A DNA stretch of 36,878 nt from an uncultured Eubacterium sp. Its GTDB lineage: Bacteria; Bacillota; Clostridia; Lachnospirales; Lachnospiraceae. The stretch is from assembly GCA_905235555.1 (NCBI GenBank), contig CAJOMD010000009.1, positions 1 to 36,878 on the forward strand. Direction: 5' to 3'. Positions 7,222 to 15,994 of the stretch are shown piece by piece (the stretch's first letter is position 1; each line of letters opens with the position of its first letter). The notes beneath the pieces were generated by a model. The model ran no database searches. It was not told the DNA's origin and saw only the letters and a program-made list of their open reading frames with translations. The position numbers and the translations under genes are program-made.

Positions 7222-8550
7222 TTATACATTAGATAAATATTTATCAATCTCCCAATTTGTAACCTGTGAAGTGTATTCCATCCACTCATCCATCTTGGCT
7301 GTAGTATATTTTTTGAATGCATCTTTGCCCATTGTTTCTTTCATAAGTTCAGATTTCTTCATATACTTAACAGCATTGTACAAGTTCTTTGGTAACTGGA
7401 TGATACCTGCTTCTTCTCTCTCCTCATCTGTCATAGAGTATATGTCTCTCTGAACACTAGGTGGAGGAGTAAGTCCCTTCTTAATTCCATCTAGACCAGC
7501 AGCCAAGCATGCTGCAAATGCTAGATAAGGGTTACATGAGCAGTCTGGACAACGAAGTTCCACTCTAGTACCAGCACCACGCGTTGCAGGAACTCTTACC
7601 AATGGACTTCTGTTAGTAGCTGACCATGCGATATATGTTGGAGCCTCATATCCTGGTACCAATCTCTTGTATGAGTTAACGATTGGGTTTGTGATGGCTG
7701 AAATTTCTTTCATATGCTCCATAATTCCTGCCACAAAACCATATGCAGTTTTGCTTAAGCCCATCTGGTCAGCATCATCTATAAATGCGTTTTTCTTTCC
7801 TTCAAACAATGACATATTGATGTGCATACCTGAACCACAAACTCCAAATACTGGCTTTGGCATAAATGATGCATAAAGTCCGTGCTTCTGAGCAACAGTC
7901 TTAACAGTAAGTTTATATGTCATAATACGGTCCGCAGTAGTTAGAGCATCACCGTATTTAAAGTTAATTTCGTGTTGAGCAGGAGCAACCTCGTGGTGAG
8001 ATGCCTCTATCTCAAATCCTAACTCTTCTAATCTTAAGCAGATATCACGTCTAGCATCTTCTCCCAAATCCGTAGGACCCAAGTCAAAGTAACTACCGTT
8101 TTCAAATGTATTGGTAGTAGGCTCTCCATGCTCGCCTGTATTAAATAAGAAGAACTCACATTCTGGACCTACATTAAATGTAAATCCCATATCTTCTGCT
8201 TCCTTAATAGTTTTCTTCAAAATCTGGCGAGGATCATTAGCAAAAGGTGTGCCATCTGGCTTATAAACGTCACAAATAAGTCTAGCCACCTTTCCGTAAC
8301 CCTCTATAAAAGGTAATATTACAAATGTATCGTAGTCTGGATAAAGGTACATATCTGACTCTTCTATTCTGGCAAAACCATCTATAGAAGAACCATCAAA
8401 CATAATCTCATTATCCAAAGCTTTTTCAATCTGACTAGATGGAATAGCTACGTTTTTCATAGTTCCAAAAAGGTCAGTAAACTGCATTCTAATGAAATCT
8501 ACCTCTTCTTTTTTTACGATATCAAGTATTTCTTTCTTTGTATAACTCAT
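7222..8550 (-). CDS. glnA: Glutamine synthetase, type I-alpha
   Basis: Condenses glutamate and ammonia to glutamine with ATP as a cytoplasmic dodecamer. The start was set at ATG 8550, behind CAGGAGGC, which gives 442 residues and the family N-terminus M-S-Y-T-K-K-E. An upstream in-frame ATG at 8628 lies in the promoter and was rejected. Visible motifs are M-F-D-G-S-S-I-D-G-F-A-R (Arg61, feedback-inhibition region), G-P-E-C-E-F-F (Glu130, Glu132), H-H-E-V-A-P-A-Q-H-E (185-194), G-S-G-M-H-I-N-M (239-246) and N-R-S-P-L-V-R-V-P with R-G-A-G-T-R. The length and the absence of an adenylylation tyrosine segment fit GSI-alpha, which is controlled by feedback. Its promoter is divergent from that of the L,D-transpeptidase. 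Confidence 0.96.
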   Translation of the reverse strand: MSYTKKEILDIVKKEEVDFIRMQFTDLFGTMKNVAIPSSQIEKALDNEIMFDGSSIDGFARIEESDMYLYPDYDTFVILPFIEGYGKVARLICDVYKPDGTPFANDPRQILKKTIKEAEDMGFTFNVGPECEFFLFNTGEHGEPTTNTFENGSYFDLGPTDLGEDARRDICLRLEELGFEIEASHHEVAPAQHEINFKYGDALTTADRIMTYKLTVKTVAQKHGLYASFMPKPVFGVCGSGMHINMSLFEGKKNAFIDDADQMGLSKTAYGFVAGIMEHMKEISAITNPIVNSYKRLVPGYEAPTYIAWSATNRSPLVRVPATRGAGTRVELRCPDCSCNPYLAFAACLAAGLDGIKKGLTPPPSVQRDIYSMTDEEREEAGIIQLPKNLYNAVKYMKKSELMKETMGKDAFKKYTTAKMDEWMEYTSQVTNWEIDKYLSNV

Positions 8551-8599
8551 ATTTGCCTCCTGAAAAATATGAAATAATATATTAAATTCCCTATGGAAA

Positions 8600-8628
8600 A
8601 TAGTATCAAATATAGATGTTGCCGTCAA
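8600..8628 (-). promoter_or_regulatory. glnA promoter
   Basis: On the minus strand TTGACG (8628-8623), 17 bases, TACTAT (8605-8600). I looked for a GlnR/TnrA dyad (TGTNAN7TNACA) nearby and did not find one. Confidence 0.6.
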
Positions 8629-8642
8629 ATGCAGAAATTTTG

Positions 8643-8656
8643 TGTAAATTTTGCGA
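8643..8656. promoter_or_regulatory. 14-mer between the divergent glnA and LDT promoters, shared with the terminal repeat array
   Basis: TGTAAATTTTGCGA sits between the two divergent -35 boxes (8623-8628 and 8663-8668). The same 14 bases occur in all three direct repeats at 36780-36865. A shared regulator site is possible; chance similarity in AT-rich DNA is not excluded. Confidence 0.35.
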
Positions 8657-8662
8657 TATTGT

Positions 8663-8691
8663 TTGACTAAATTTTACTCATTGTTTATTAT
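8663..8691 (+). promoter_or_regulatory. Promoter of the L,D-transpeptidase gene
   Basis: TTGACT (8663-8668), 17 bases, TATTAT (8686-8691). It is followed by a weak GGGAG ribosome binding site before ATG 8720. Confidence 0.65.
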
Positions 8692-8719
8692 TGATTTATA
8701 ACAATTTGGGAGTAGTTAA

Positions 8720-9502
8720 ATGGGAACAACTAATAAAAGAAACAACATCATAGTTAAAATCATTCCAGGTCTTTTATTGATTTTGTTCTCTATTTTATTG
8801 TTTGCTTACTACCCTAAAACTACAAGCAAAAGCCAAGTCAAAGAAACAACAAGACATTATGTCCAACCTATCTCTGTAGACCTAAGAAAGACTCAACACG
8901 ATAGTTTGTTCAAAAATGTTAAACCTAATCCTAAAGCTAACAGAGTAACCAAGGAAAATAAAATCAAAAAGAAGATTAACTTCAAATCTTCTGTGCCATA
9001 TAAATTGAAGATTAACCGTGTGGAAAACTTCGTTATGATATATGGCATCGACGTTCATGGAAAATATAAAATCCCTTATAAATGTTTTATATGTTCATCA
9101 GCAAAGAATATTAAAAATACTTTGCTGGGTGATTATAGATTGAACGATCGTTATCGTTGGCATCAAATGGTAGACGGCTCATTCGCACAGTATGCTATTC
9201 GCTTCTACGATAAATTGATGCTTCACTCAGTTCCTTACTTCAAACAGTCTCCTGACTCTTTGGAAGTGGATGAGTATAACAAGCTAGGTCACTTTGCTTC
9301 TCTTGGTTGTATAAGAATGCGCGTGTCAGATATCAAATGGATATACAAGCATTGTAACTACGGCACTGAGATTAAGATATATGATAAGAAGGGTGAAAAA
9401 CCTCCTATTCCATATGAGCAACCACAAAAGCTTGATAAGAAAAACACCAAATCTTCTTGGGACCCTACGGACCCAGATAAAAAGAATCCTTGGAAAGAAT
9501 AA
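8720..9502 (+). CDS. Membrane-anchored L,D-transpeptidase (YkuD domain)
   Basis: L,D-transpeptidases form 3-3 peptidoglycan cross-links or attach proteins to the wall. This one has 260 residues: an uncleaved signal anchor at about 10-30, a basic stalk to about 95, a YkuD domain at about 98-222, and a Pro/Lys-rich tail (P-P-I-P-Y-E, D-P-T-D-P-D-K-K-N-P). The active site is clear: H169 in L-M-L-H-S, then H191 and C197 in H-F-A-S-L-G-C-I-R-M, with Arg199. It stands alone between a divergent promoter and a shared terminator. It produces wall structure from the diaminopimelate made by dapL across the promoter, but functional coupling is only an inference. Confidence 0.9.
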   Translation: MGTTNKRNNIIVKIIPGLLLILFSILLFAYYPKTTSKSQVKETTRHYVQPISVDLRKTQHDSLFKNVKPNPKANRVTKENKIKKKINFKSSVPYKLKINRVENFVMIYGIDVHGKYKIPYKCFICSSAKNIKNTLLGDYRLNDRYRWHQMVDGSFAQYAIRFYDKLMLHSVPYFKQSPDSLEVDEYNKLGHFASLGCIRMRVSDIKWIYKHCNYGTEIKIYDKKGEKPPIPYEQPQKLDKKNTKSSWDPTDPDKKNPWKE

Positions 9503-9530
9503 TTAAAACGTCCTACATAGGGCGTTTTAA
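9503..9530. terminator. Bidirectional terminator between convergent LDT and RNase H genes
   Basis: TTAAAACGTCC pairs with GGGCGTTTTAA (one G-T pair) around a 6-base loop, with A/T-rich flanks on both sides. It serves both converging genes. Confidence 0.65.
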
Positions 9531-9536
9531 TTTGCC

Positions 9537-10208
9537 CTATTCTATCCCACAAGCTTCCTTCGCCAAACTATCGGCCAACTCGTTGTATTTATCACCTGTA
9601 TGTGCATCTACTTTCTCAAATGTTATGTTAACCTGCTTTTTGCACTTGTCATAAAACTTTTTGTAGGCCTTTGTTCCTTTTTTATTTGCTTTCCATTCAC
9701 CACTGCACCATTTACTTATTCCCAAATAGTCGTGGTAAATAGTCAAATAACTAATCTTATTGTCCACGGCAAACTCCATAGCCTTCATAGCTCCCTGGAT
9801 TTCACCAGCCACATTTCTCATATCTACTAGGTCCTCATCTTTGGAAGCATCCTTCATTCTAAGTTCCTTACCCTTGTAGAACATAACCACCCCATATCCA
9901 AATGTGCCCGTGGTCTCATTAAAGCTTCCATCCACATAGGCTACTGCTTTCACTGTGTTTGAATATGGCATATCTTCATCAAGTGCTTCCTCATTTGCAA
10001 GTGGACCATCTTGGTCTTGCATCTCATGTATATTATCAAATGTTAACTGTTGTCCAGACCAACCCATATATGCGTATGCCTCAGCTTCACTTTTGAAACT
10101 TTTATAAAGCGCTCCTGGATAGCCTTTGACGCTAGCCTCACACTCTTCCCAAGTTTCAAACACACCTGTGGTCTTTCCAACTTTAACTGCGTAAAACTTT
10201 TTACTCAC
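9537..10208 (-). CDS. Ribonuclease H with N-terminal viroplasmin-like RNA/DNA-hybrid binding domain
   Basis: Degrades the RNA strand of RNA-DNA hybrids. The first 45 residues (K-F-Y-A-V-K-V-G-K, T-W-E-E-C, Y-P-G-A-L-Y-K-S-F) are the caulimovirus viroplasmin/hybrid-binding domain seen in RNase HI of many Firmicutes and eukaryotes. The catalytic domain follows a linker with Y-V-D-G-S-F (Asp), M-R-N-V-A-G-E-I-Q-G (Glu), Y-H-D-Y-L-G-I (Asp) and D-A-H-T-G-D-K-Y-N-E-L-A-D (Asp). The start chosen is GTG 10208, six bases behind AAAGGCGG, giving about 223 residues; a GTG at 10217 is also in frame but overlaps the ribosome binding site. It lies 51 bases after aspS and probably shares its T-box-controlled transcript. 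Confidence 0.92.
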   Translation of the reverse strand: MSKKFYAVKVGKTTGVFETWEECEASVKGYPGALYKSFKSEAEAYAYMGWSGQQLTFDNIHEMQDQDGPLANEEALDEDMPYSNTVKAVAYVDGSFNETTGTFGYGVVMFYKGKELRMKDASKDEDLVDMRNVAGEIQGAMKAMEFAVDNKISYLTIYHDYLGISKWCSGEWKANKKGTKAYKKFYDKCKKQVNITFEKVDAHTGDKYNELADSLAKEACGIE

Positions 10209-10259
10209 ACAAATCACCGCCTTTAATTTGTGACTCTCTAATTCTTAATCTAAGATTTT

Positions 10260-12011
10260 TTAGTCTCTCACCTTAATGTGTGCTTCTCTTAATTGCATCT
10301 CACTTACTTCGCCTGGTGCTCCACACATCATATCCTGAGCATTACCATTCATTGGGAATGGAATAACTTCACGAATATTTTCTTCCTCTCTTAAAAGCAT
10401 AATCATTCTATCAATGCCTGGCGCCATACCTGCATGAGGTGGTGCGCCATACTGAAATGCGTTATACAAAGCTCCGAATTTCTCCTTTAAGTCATCCTCT
10501 GTATATCCAGCAATCTCAAATGCCTTAACCATTATCTTCATATCGTGGTTTCTGACAGCTCCTGATGAAAGTTCAACACCGTTACATACTATATCAAACT
10601 GATATGCAAGGATTTCTTCTGGATCCTTTGTCTCAAGCGCCTCTAATCCACCTTGTGGCATTGAGAATGGATTGTGTGTAAATATCATCTTCTTACTCTC
10701 TGGGTCATATTCATACATTGGAAAATCATGAATATAACAGAACATAAATTTCTTATCTTCTATTAATTCTAGTCTCTCGCCCAAAGCTGTACGAATCTCA
10801 CCTGCATAAAGTGATGCTTGCTTTTCTTTGTCCGCGATAAAGAAGATGGTATCTCCCACTTCTAGACCTGCTGTCTCTCTAATTTCTTCTTTCATATCAT
10901 CTGGGATAAATTTATCAATTGGTCCCTTGTAAGACATATCTTCTTTCACTTCCAAGTAACCAAGTCCGCCCATACCAATGCTTTGAGCAAACTTAAGTAG
11001 CTTCTCATGGAAGCCCTTTGACATATCTGCGTGAACCTTAATAGCTCTAACAGTTTTTCCGTGGAAAGGTTTGAATGTACATCTCTGGAAAAAGTCTGTT
11101 AAATCGATAATCTCTAATGGGTTTCTCAAGTCCGGCTTGTCTGTACCGTACTTAAGCATAGCTTCTTCATATGTAAACACTGGGAATGGAGTAGTTATCT
11201 CTTCATAACCTTCAGGCTTGAACTTATTAAATGTGTCAGCCAACACTTCCTCTCCCACTTTAAATACATCTTCTTCTGTAGAGAATGCCATCTCAAAGTC
11301 TAGCTGATAGAAATCGCCAGGAGTTCTATCTGCTCTTGCATCCTCATCTCTGAAACATGGTGCAATCTGGAAATATTTATCAAAGCCTGACACCATAAGT
11401 AGCTGTTTATACTGCTGAGGTGCCTGAGGCAAAGCATAAAACTTACCCTTAAATTTTCTTGAAGGAATAATATAGTCTCTAGCTCCCTCTGGTGATGAAG
11501 CGCATAGAATTGGGGTTTGAATATCCATAAATCCCATCTCTGTCATCTTGTTTCTGAGATAGGCAATAAGTTCCGATCTAAACACAATATTATCTTTAAC
11601 CTTAGGGTTTCTCAAATCTAAATATCTATATTTTAAGCGAACGTCCTCTCTAGTTTCTTTTGAAGAAACTATTTCAAATGGAAGTTGCTTATAAACTTTA
11701 CCTAAAATATCTACTTGCTTAGCTTCTAGCTCGATAGTTCCTGTAGGAATCTTTGGATTGTAAGTTTCCTCATCTCTGTGTTGGATAGGACCTTCCACAG
11801 AAATACAGTCCTCTCTAGTTAATCCCTCTAAAAGAGAAGTGTCACGCATCACTACCTGCATTACACCGTACATATCACGAAGGTCGATAAACGATACACC
11901 GCCGTGGTCACGAATGTTCTCAATCCAACCGGCGATTCTTAGTATATCGCCCACGTTAGACTCGGAAATCTTATCCATTGTCACTTCTCTGTACTTGTTT
12001 TTGAAATCCAT
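10260..12011 (-). CDS. aspS: Aspartyl-tRNA synthetase, probably non-discriminating (Asp/Asn)
   Basis: Class II synthetase of bacterial type, 583 residues. It has an N-terminal OB anticodon domain, motif 2 F-R-D-E-D-A-R-A-D-R, a GAD insertion, and motif 3 G-I-D-R near the end. ATG 12011 was chosen because AAAGGAG lies eight bases upstream; GTG 12020 falls inside that site. The anticodon-domain motif reads R-D-H-G-G-V (His36). His here is characteristic of non-discriminating AspRS (His31 in Pseudomonas), while discriminating enzymes have Leu (R-D-L-G). The second specificity position (Gly/Lys in the literature) is Glu in R-D-E-E-T-Y. With the Asn T-box and gatCAB nearby, this enzyme probably charges both tRNA-Asp and tRNA-Asn. 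Confidence 0.95.
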   Translation of the reverse strand: MDFKNKYREVTMDKISESNVGDILRIAGWIENIRDHGGVSFIDLRDMYGVMQVVMRDTSLLEGLTREDCISVEGPIQHRDEETYNPKIPTGTIELEAKQVDILGKVYKQLPFEIVSSKETREDVRLKYRYLDLRNPKVKDNIVFRSELIAYLRNKMTEMGFMDIQTPILCASSPEGARDYIIPSRKFKGKFYALPQAPQQYKQLLMVSGFDKYFQIAPCFRDEDARADRTPGDFYQLDFEMAFSTEEDVFKVGEEVLADTFNKFKPEGYEEITTPFPVFTYEEAMLKYGTDKPDLRNPLEIIDLTDFFQRCTFKPFHGKTVRAIKVHADMSKGFHEKLLKFAQSIGMGGLGYLEVKEDMSYKGPIDKFIPDDMKEEIRETAGLEVGDTIFFIADKEKQASLYAGEIRTALGERLELIEDKKFMFCYIHDFPMYEYDPESKKMIFTHNPFSMPQGGLEALETKDPEEILAYQFDIVCNGVELSSGAVRNHDMKIMVKAFEIAGYTEDDLKEKFGALYNAFQYGAPPHAGMAPGIDRMIMLLREEENIREVIPFPMNGNAQDMMCGAPGEVSEMQLREAHIKVRD

Positions 12012-12057
12012 AACTTTCACTCCTTTTTAAGTTTTTCCCTTGAGATGTTTTTACAAT

Positions 12058-12340
12058 TGAAAAAGCCCACCCCAAAAGTCAAAGCTTTCAGGACGGACTT
12101 TTATTATTCTTATACTTGTCCGCGGTACCACCTGAATTGTTGTTTCAAACAACCCCTCATCGGTAAATCGCATTTGATTTTCCTGCCATTAACGACTGGC
12201 TACGGCGCCCCTACTTGCTTTCGCTTTCAGTTTGCAGCTCGAAAGTGTTATTCACCGTAATTCATTCTATGGGTATCTCACCATCACCCACTCTCTCATA
12301 GCGATAAGTACGGTTACTTCTCTTTGTCTTCGCCATTTTC
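12058..12340 (-). ncRNA. T-box riboswitch upstream of aspS, Asn (AAC) specifier
   Basis: Read on the minus strand, the leader starts near 12340 and has the T-box core TGGTACCGCGG (12130-12120). The terminator pairs AAAGTCCGTCC (12101-12091) with GGGGTGGGCTTT, followed by a T-run (to about 12058). In stem I, ACCGTA (12314-12309) pairs with TACGGT (12259-12254), closing a specifier loop of AAGAGAAGTA on one side and GAATAACAC on the other. By the usual register (codon then A-C) the specifier is AAC (12249-12247), asparagine; no Asp codon fits the loop. Uncharged tRNA-Asn would stabilise the antiterminator and raise aspS and RNase H expression. Confidence 0.88.
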
Positions 12341-12345
12341 CGTTC

Positions 12346-12374
12346 ATTATAGTATAAAGGATGTTCAATGTCAA
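12346..12374 (-). promoter_or_regulatory. Consensus promoter of the aspS T-box transcript
   Basis: On the minus strand TTGACA (12374-12369), 17 bases, TATAAT (12351-12346): a full sigma-A consensus. Basal initiation is therefore strong, and control must come from the T-box. Confidence 0.9.
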
Positions 12375-12383
12375 TTAAAACAA

Positions 12384-12414
12384 AAAGGACAGATGCTTTA
12401 AACATCTGTCCTTT
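12384..12414 (-). terminator. Terminator after the DUF975 gene
   Basis: A perfect 12-bp stem (AAAGGACAGATG with CATCTGTCCTTT) is followed by TTGTTTT on the minus strand. It sits 18 bases past the DUF975 stop and just before the aspS promoter. Confidence 0.8.
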
Positions 12415-12432
12415 AAAACTATTAATTATTAT

Positions 12433-13260
12433 TTACTCAATAATCTGATCCTTTGCACTATCATAGAATGCTGCAACTGAAGCCTCAATATATGGAGCTA
12501 ACCATAGGAATCCAATTCCACATGTAATACATGAAACAATAATCCATCCAATAAATGTGAACTGTAATACAAAGTAATCAATCTTACGTCCGTGCATAAT
12601 CTTTCTACTTGTTTTAAGAATCTGTACTACTGACATATCTGGATTATCAATTCTTACATAGTAAACTAGTTTGTACATAAATGTAGCGATAATACCAATA
12701 ATCACACCTGCTACAAAGAATGCAAAAGCTATCATAATCAATGGTCCAACACGACCAATTAAGTACAAAGCATCATCAGTAGACAATATTGATCCCATAC
12801 TTGTTATATCTTTTGCTCTTCCACCAGCAATACCTAGGAAGATTCCTCCAATAAGTGATGGTATAAAGCAGCTTAGCCAAATTACTAAATATTGTAGAAT
12901 TCCAACGCAGAATGTCTTTCCTGGCATTTCTTTAAATCCATCAAATACATTACCAACAGTAAAATCTTCACCTCTGTTAGCTTTCAAGAATGCTTTAGAT
13001 TGAGCATACTGGAAAAGTGGTGAAACAACTGCAAGTGCAATAATAGCAATAATGAAAAATACAATTCCCATAGCTGTAGTTGAAGTAATCTGTGTACCTT
13101 CAGATGTTTGCTTAACAGTTGAAAATGATGTGCCAATTCCATAGAAGATTCCAGGAATTATGCCTGTCAAAATAGCAGCTACTAAGCAAAGTCCGATTGA
13201 TCTGCCCCATTTACCTTTCAATGAAGCTTTTGCTTGTTTCTTAATTAATAATCTGTTCAT
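12433..13260 (-). CDS. DUF975 family polytopic membrane protein
   Basis: A 275-residue membrane protein of unknown function. The N-terminus M-N-R-L-L-I-K-K-Q-A-K-A-S-L-K-G-K-W-G is the conserved DUF975 opening. Hydrophobic segments lie at about 22-45, 65-90, 117-145, 170-195, 225-245 and near 245-262, suggesting five or six spans. A short cytoplasmic block M-H-G-R-K-I-D-Y before the last span is also conserved. AGGAGG is seven bases upstream of ATG 13260. It is followed by its own terminator. No link to its neighbours is evident. Confidence 0.8.
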   Translation of the reverse strand: MNRLLIKKQAKASLKGKWGRSIGLCLVAAILTGIIPGIFYGIGTSFSTVKQTSEGTQITSTTAMGIVFFIIAIIALAVVSPLFQYAQSKAFLKANRGEDFTVGNVFDGFKEMPGKTFCVGILQYLVIWLSCFIPSLIGGIFLGIAGGRAKDITSMGSILSTDDALYLIGRVGPLIMIAFAFFVAGVIIGIIATFMYKLVYYVRIDNPDMSVVQILKTSRKIMHGRKIDYFVLQFTFIGWIIVSCITCGIGFLWLAPYIEASVAAFYDSAKDQIIE

Positions 13261-13353
13261 ATTAACCCTCCTATTTTAGATACCATAATTTTATCACAAA
13301 TATAGTGTTTTTAACAATAAAAAAAACGATTAAATACTAACCGCTTTTCTACT

Positions 13354-15984
13354 TTATTTTTTAAATACTCTCATTCCAAGTTTAATTATCTCATTAATAA
13401 TAACTACTGATAATGCAACTAGTATCATTTTGCCCCACATAGTCATAGACAATGAGACTGTTTTAAATATAGGCTTTCCAAACTGAGTGATTATAAACTG
13501 GACAACTAGCACTAGCAAGAACACTCCTAGCATCAACTTATTTTTCAAAATATTTTTATACATAGGTGTAGTATCTAGTTCCCTACAGTTAAACGCATTG
13601 AATAACTGGAATAACACAAACATTGTAAATATAACTGTAGTAGCGCTTTCTTTGCCGGCGCCTAAAAAGTCAGTGAAATATTGAAGTAAACATACTACAG
13701 ATATGAAGATACCGTTTAGCATTATTCTAGTAAACATCTTCTTCGAAATAATATTTTCATTTCTTTTTGTAGGCTTTTTGTCAAAAAGATTTTCTCTCAT
13801 AGGTTCCAGTCCAAGCGTAAGTGCCGGTGGTCCATCCATAATAATATTAATCCAAAGAAGTTCAAGCGCCGTAAATGGACTCTTGAATCCAGCCACTATT
13901 GAGACAATAATAACCACTACTGATGAAACATTAACCGTTAACTGGAACTGAATGAAACGCTTAAAGTTTTCATATATTCCACGTCCCCACTTAACAGCCT
14001 TTACAATAGTAGTAAATGAATCGTCCAAAAGTACAATGTCGCTGGCTTCTTTTGTCACTTCTGTACCAGCAATACCCATCGCAATACCTACATCAGCATG
14101 CTTGATAGCTGGTGCATCGTTTATTCCATCACCTGTTACTGCCACCACATTTCCTTCACCTTTAAGAAGTTTAACTACTCTCATCTTAATCATAGGTGTA
14201 CTTCTAGCAATAACACGAATCTTCTTTAGAGCCTCTATCAATTCTTCATCACTCATCTCATCTATTTCTTTGGCTTCCACTGCTATTCCATCTTCGCCTA
14301 AGAGATGAAGTTCATTGGCGATAGCTGTTGCTGTAACAATATTATCACCAGTCAACATTTTAACCTCGATGCCTGCTTTCTTACACTTCGCCAAAGAATC
14401 GTACACATCGTCACTCACTGGATCTGATATCACAGCGAAACCGTCAAAGACAAAATCCTTCTCCACTACTTCTTCTGGCTCGTCATTATATGAATCAAGT
14501 TCCTTGTGAGCAAATCCTATTAATCTTCCTGCTTGCTCTTGGAACGATTGCATTAAATCAGTCAATTCTTTTTCTTTGACTTCATCCACATTACTGCATC
14601 TGTTCAAAACCTTGCCCGGACTACCTTTTATGTATGCCATAACTTTTCCGTCCATCTTCACAATTCGAGTCATTCTCTTTTTCTGAGAAGAGAACGCAAA
14701 AGTTTTTAGTTCTTCATATTTATTTCTAATATCATTATAGTCAAATCCTGATTTTTCAAGTCCAACTAAAAGTGCACACTCTGTAGGATTTCCTACAAAT
14801 GTAAATTCCTCTCCCTCTTTGGATAAATTGGCATTAGAATTGATTGCGCAGTTGTTCACAATCATCTCGTCGCTCAAATCATTAGGTTCTATTAGCGCAT
14901 CATTTGAATAGAACTTCCTTACAGTCATCTTGTTTTCTGTAAGAGTCCCTGTCTTATCAGAACAAATGATATTGACACAGCCGATAGTCTCGCAAGCCAC
15001 CAACTTCTTTACAAGTGCATTTTCTCTAGTCATCTTTATAACATTCAAAGCTAAAGAAACTGCCACTATAGTAGGAAGCCCCTCAGGCACTGCCGCTACT
15101 ATCAAGACAATGCTTGTAATGAATGCTTCTGACACTGTATTAAAATTCAAATCCGCACGCATCTGCCAAATCTGAATTCCCAAAACTACAACTGCTGCTA
15201 TTATTCCAAGAACGGCAATCATCTTGCCCATTCTGTCTAGCTTTTCTTGAAGTGGTGTAGTGGATTGTTGCACTGAAGATAGCTCTCCCGCAATTTGTCC
15301 AAACTCAGTGTCTTTACCCACTGCTGTCACTACCATTTTTGCAGTACCACCAGAAACGAAGCAACCTGAATACGCCATATTCACTCTATCTGCCACTTGT
15401 GTCCCATCATCACCCACAAAATTCTCATTCTTTGTGACATGCTCACTCTCACCAGTGAGTGTGGACTCGTCCACATTTAATTCATGTGACTCAATCAATC
15501 TACCGTCAGCCACAATCTTATCTCCAGTTTCAAGTAGCATAATGTCGCCAACTACTATCTCGCCCTGAGTCACATACTGCGCTTCACCGTTTCTGATAAC
15601 CTTAACTAATGTATCTTCATTAATCTTATTTAATTCCTCGAATGCTTTGGCGCTCCTGCCCTCGGTCACCACTGTTATAACAACAGAAAGTGCAATGGCA
15701 ACAATAATACCAATGCACTCAATAAAGTTGTACTCGCCACCGCGCACATAGTTTGCTACATTCACTGCTATAGTGATAACAGCTGCCACAATAAGCAAAA
15801 TGAGCATAGGTTCAGTGGCTGCATCCCATATTCTTTTTAATAATGACACCTTTTCCCCTTTGCCAAAGGAATTGGTGCCATTCGTTTCTCTAGATATTTT
15901 AACCTCTTCTTCACTAAGTCCTTTATCCGGATTAACTTCTAATTCACTTAAAACTTCACTTGCTGTTTTTTTAAAACCATCCAT
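13354..15984 (-). CDS. Calcium-transporting P-type ATPase (P2 type)
   Basis: A P-type ATPase of 876 residues in the SERCA/PMCA-like group, predicted to export Ca2+ across the cytoplasmic membrane. In order: N-terminal cation-ATPase domain, T-G-E-S (177-180), the M4 metal motif P-E-G-L-P (300-304), the phosphorylated Asp343 in D-K-T-G-T-L-T, K-G-S-P nucleotide-binding loop, M-L-T-G-D-N, T-G-D-G-I-N-D-A-P-A, and M6 N-I-I-M-D-G-P-P-A-L with the Asn/Asp pair used for Ca2+. The C-terminus has four further spans. ATG 15984 follows the BspA-like gene by ten bases with AGGGG as ribosome binding site, so the two are cotranscribed. Substrate specificity is inferred from M4 and M6. Confidence 0.92.
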   Translation of the reverse strand: MDGFKKTASEVLSELEVNPDKGLSEEEVKISRETNGTNSFGKGEKVSLLKRIWDAATEPMLILLIVAAVITIAVNVANYVRGGEYNFIECIGIIVAIALSVVITVVTEGRSAKAFEELNKINEDTLVKVIRNGEAQYVTQGEIVVGDIMLLETGDKIVADGRLIESHELNVDESTLTGESEHVTKNENFVGDDGTQVADRVNMAYSGCFVSGGTAKMVVTAVGKDTEFGQIAGELSSVQQSTTPLQEKLDRMGKMIAVLGIIAAVVVLGIQIWQMRADLNFNTVSEAFITSIVLIVAAVPEGLPTIVAVSLALNVIKMTRENALVKKLVACETIGCVNIICSDKTGTLTENKMTVRKFYSNDALIEPNDLSDEMIVNNCAINSNANLSKEGEEFTFVGNPTECALLVGLEKSGFDYNDIRNKYEELKTFAFSSQKKRMTRIVKMDGKVMAYIKGSPGKVLNRCSNVDEVKEKELTDLMQSFQEQAGRLIGFAHKELDSYNDEPEEVVEKDFVFDGFAVISDPVSDDVYDSLAKCKKAGIEVKMLTGDNIVTATAIANELHLLGEDGIAVEAKEIDEMSDEELIEALKKIRVIARSTPMIKMRVVKLLKGEGNVVAVTGDGINDAPAIKHADVGIAMGIAGTEVTKEASDIVLLDDSFTTIVKAVKWGRGIYENFKRFIQFQLTVNVSSVVVIIVSIVAGFKSPFTALELLWINIIMDGPPALTLGLEPMRENLFDKKPTKRNENIISKKMFTRIMLNGIFISVVCLLQYFTDFLGAGKESATTVIFTMFVLFQLFNAFNCRELDTTPMYKNILKNKLMLGVFLLVLVVQFIITQFGKPIFKTVSLSMTMWGKMILVALSVVIINEIIKLGMRVFKK

Positions 15985-15994
15985 TGTTTTACCC

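Noticed and set aside
8551..8628. 26-residue N-terminal extension of glutamine synthetase
   Set aside because: CAGGAGGC precedes ATG 8550 and the family N-terminus begins there; the upstream part overlaps the promoter -35 box.
8551..8719. GlnR/TnrA box near glnA
   Set aside because: No TGTNAN7TNACA match was found; TGTAAATTTTGCGA lacks the second half-site.
12045..12260. 71-codon plus-strand ORF upstream of aspS
   Set aside because: It is antisense to the T-box leader, which explains the sequence completely.
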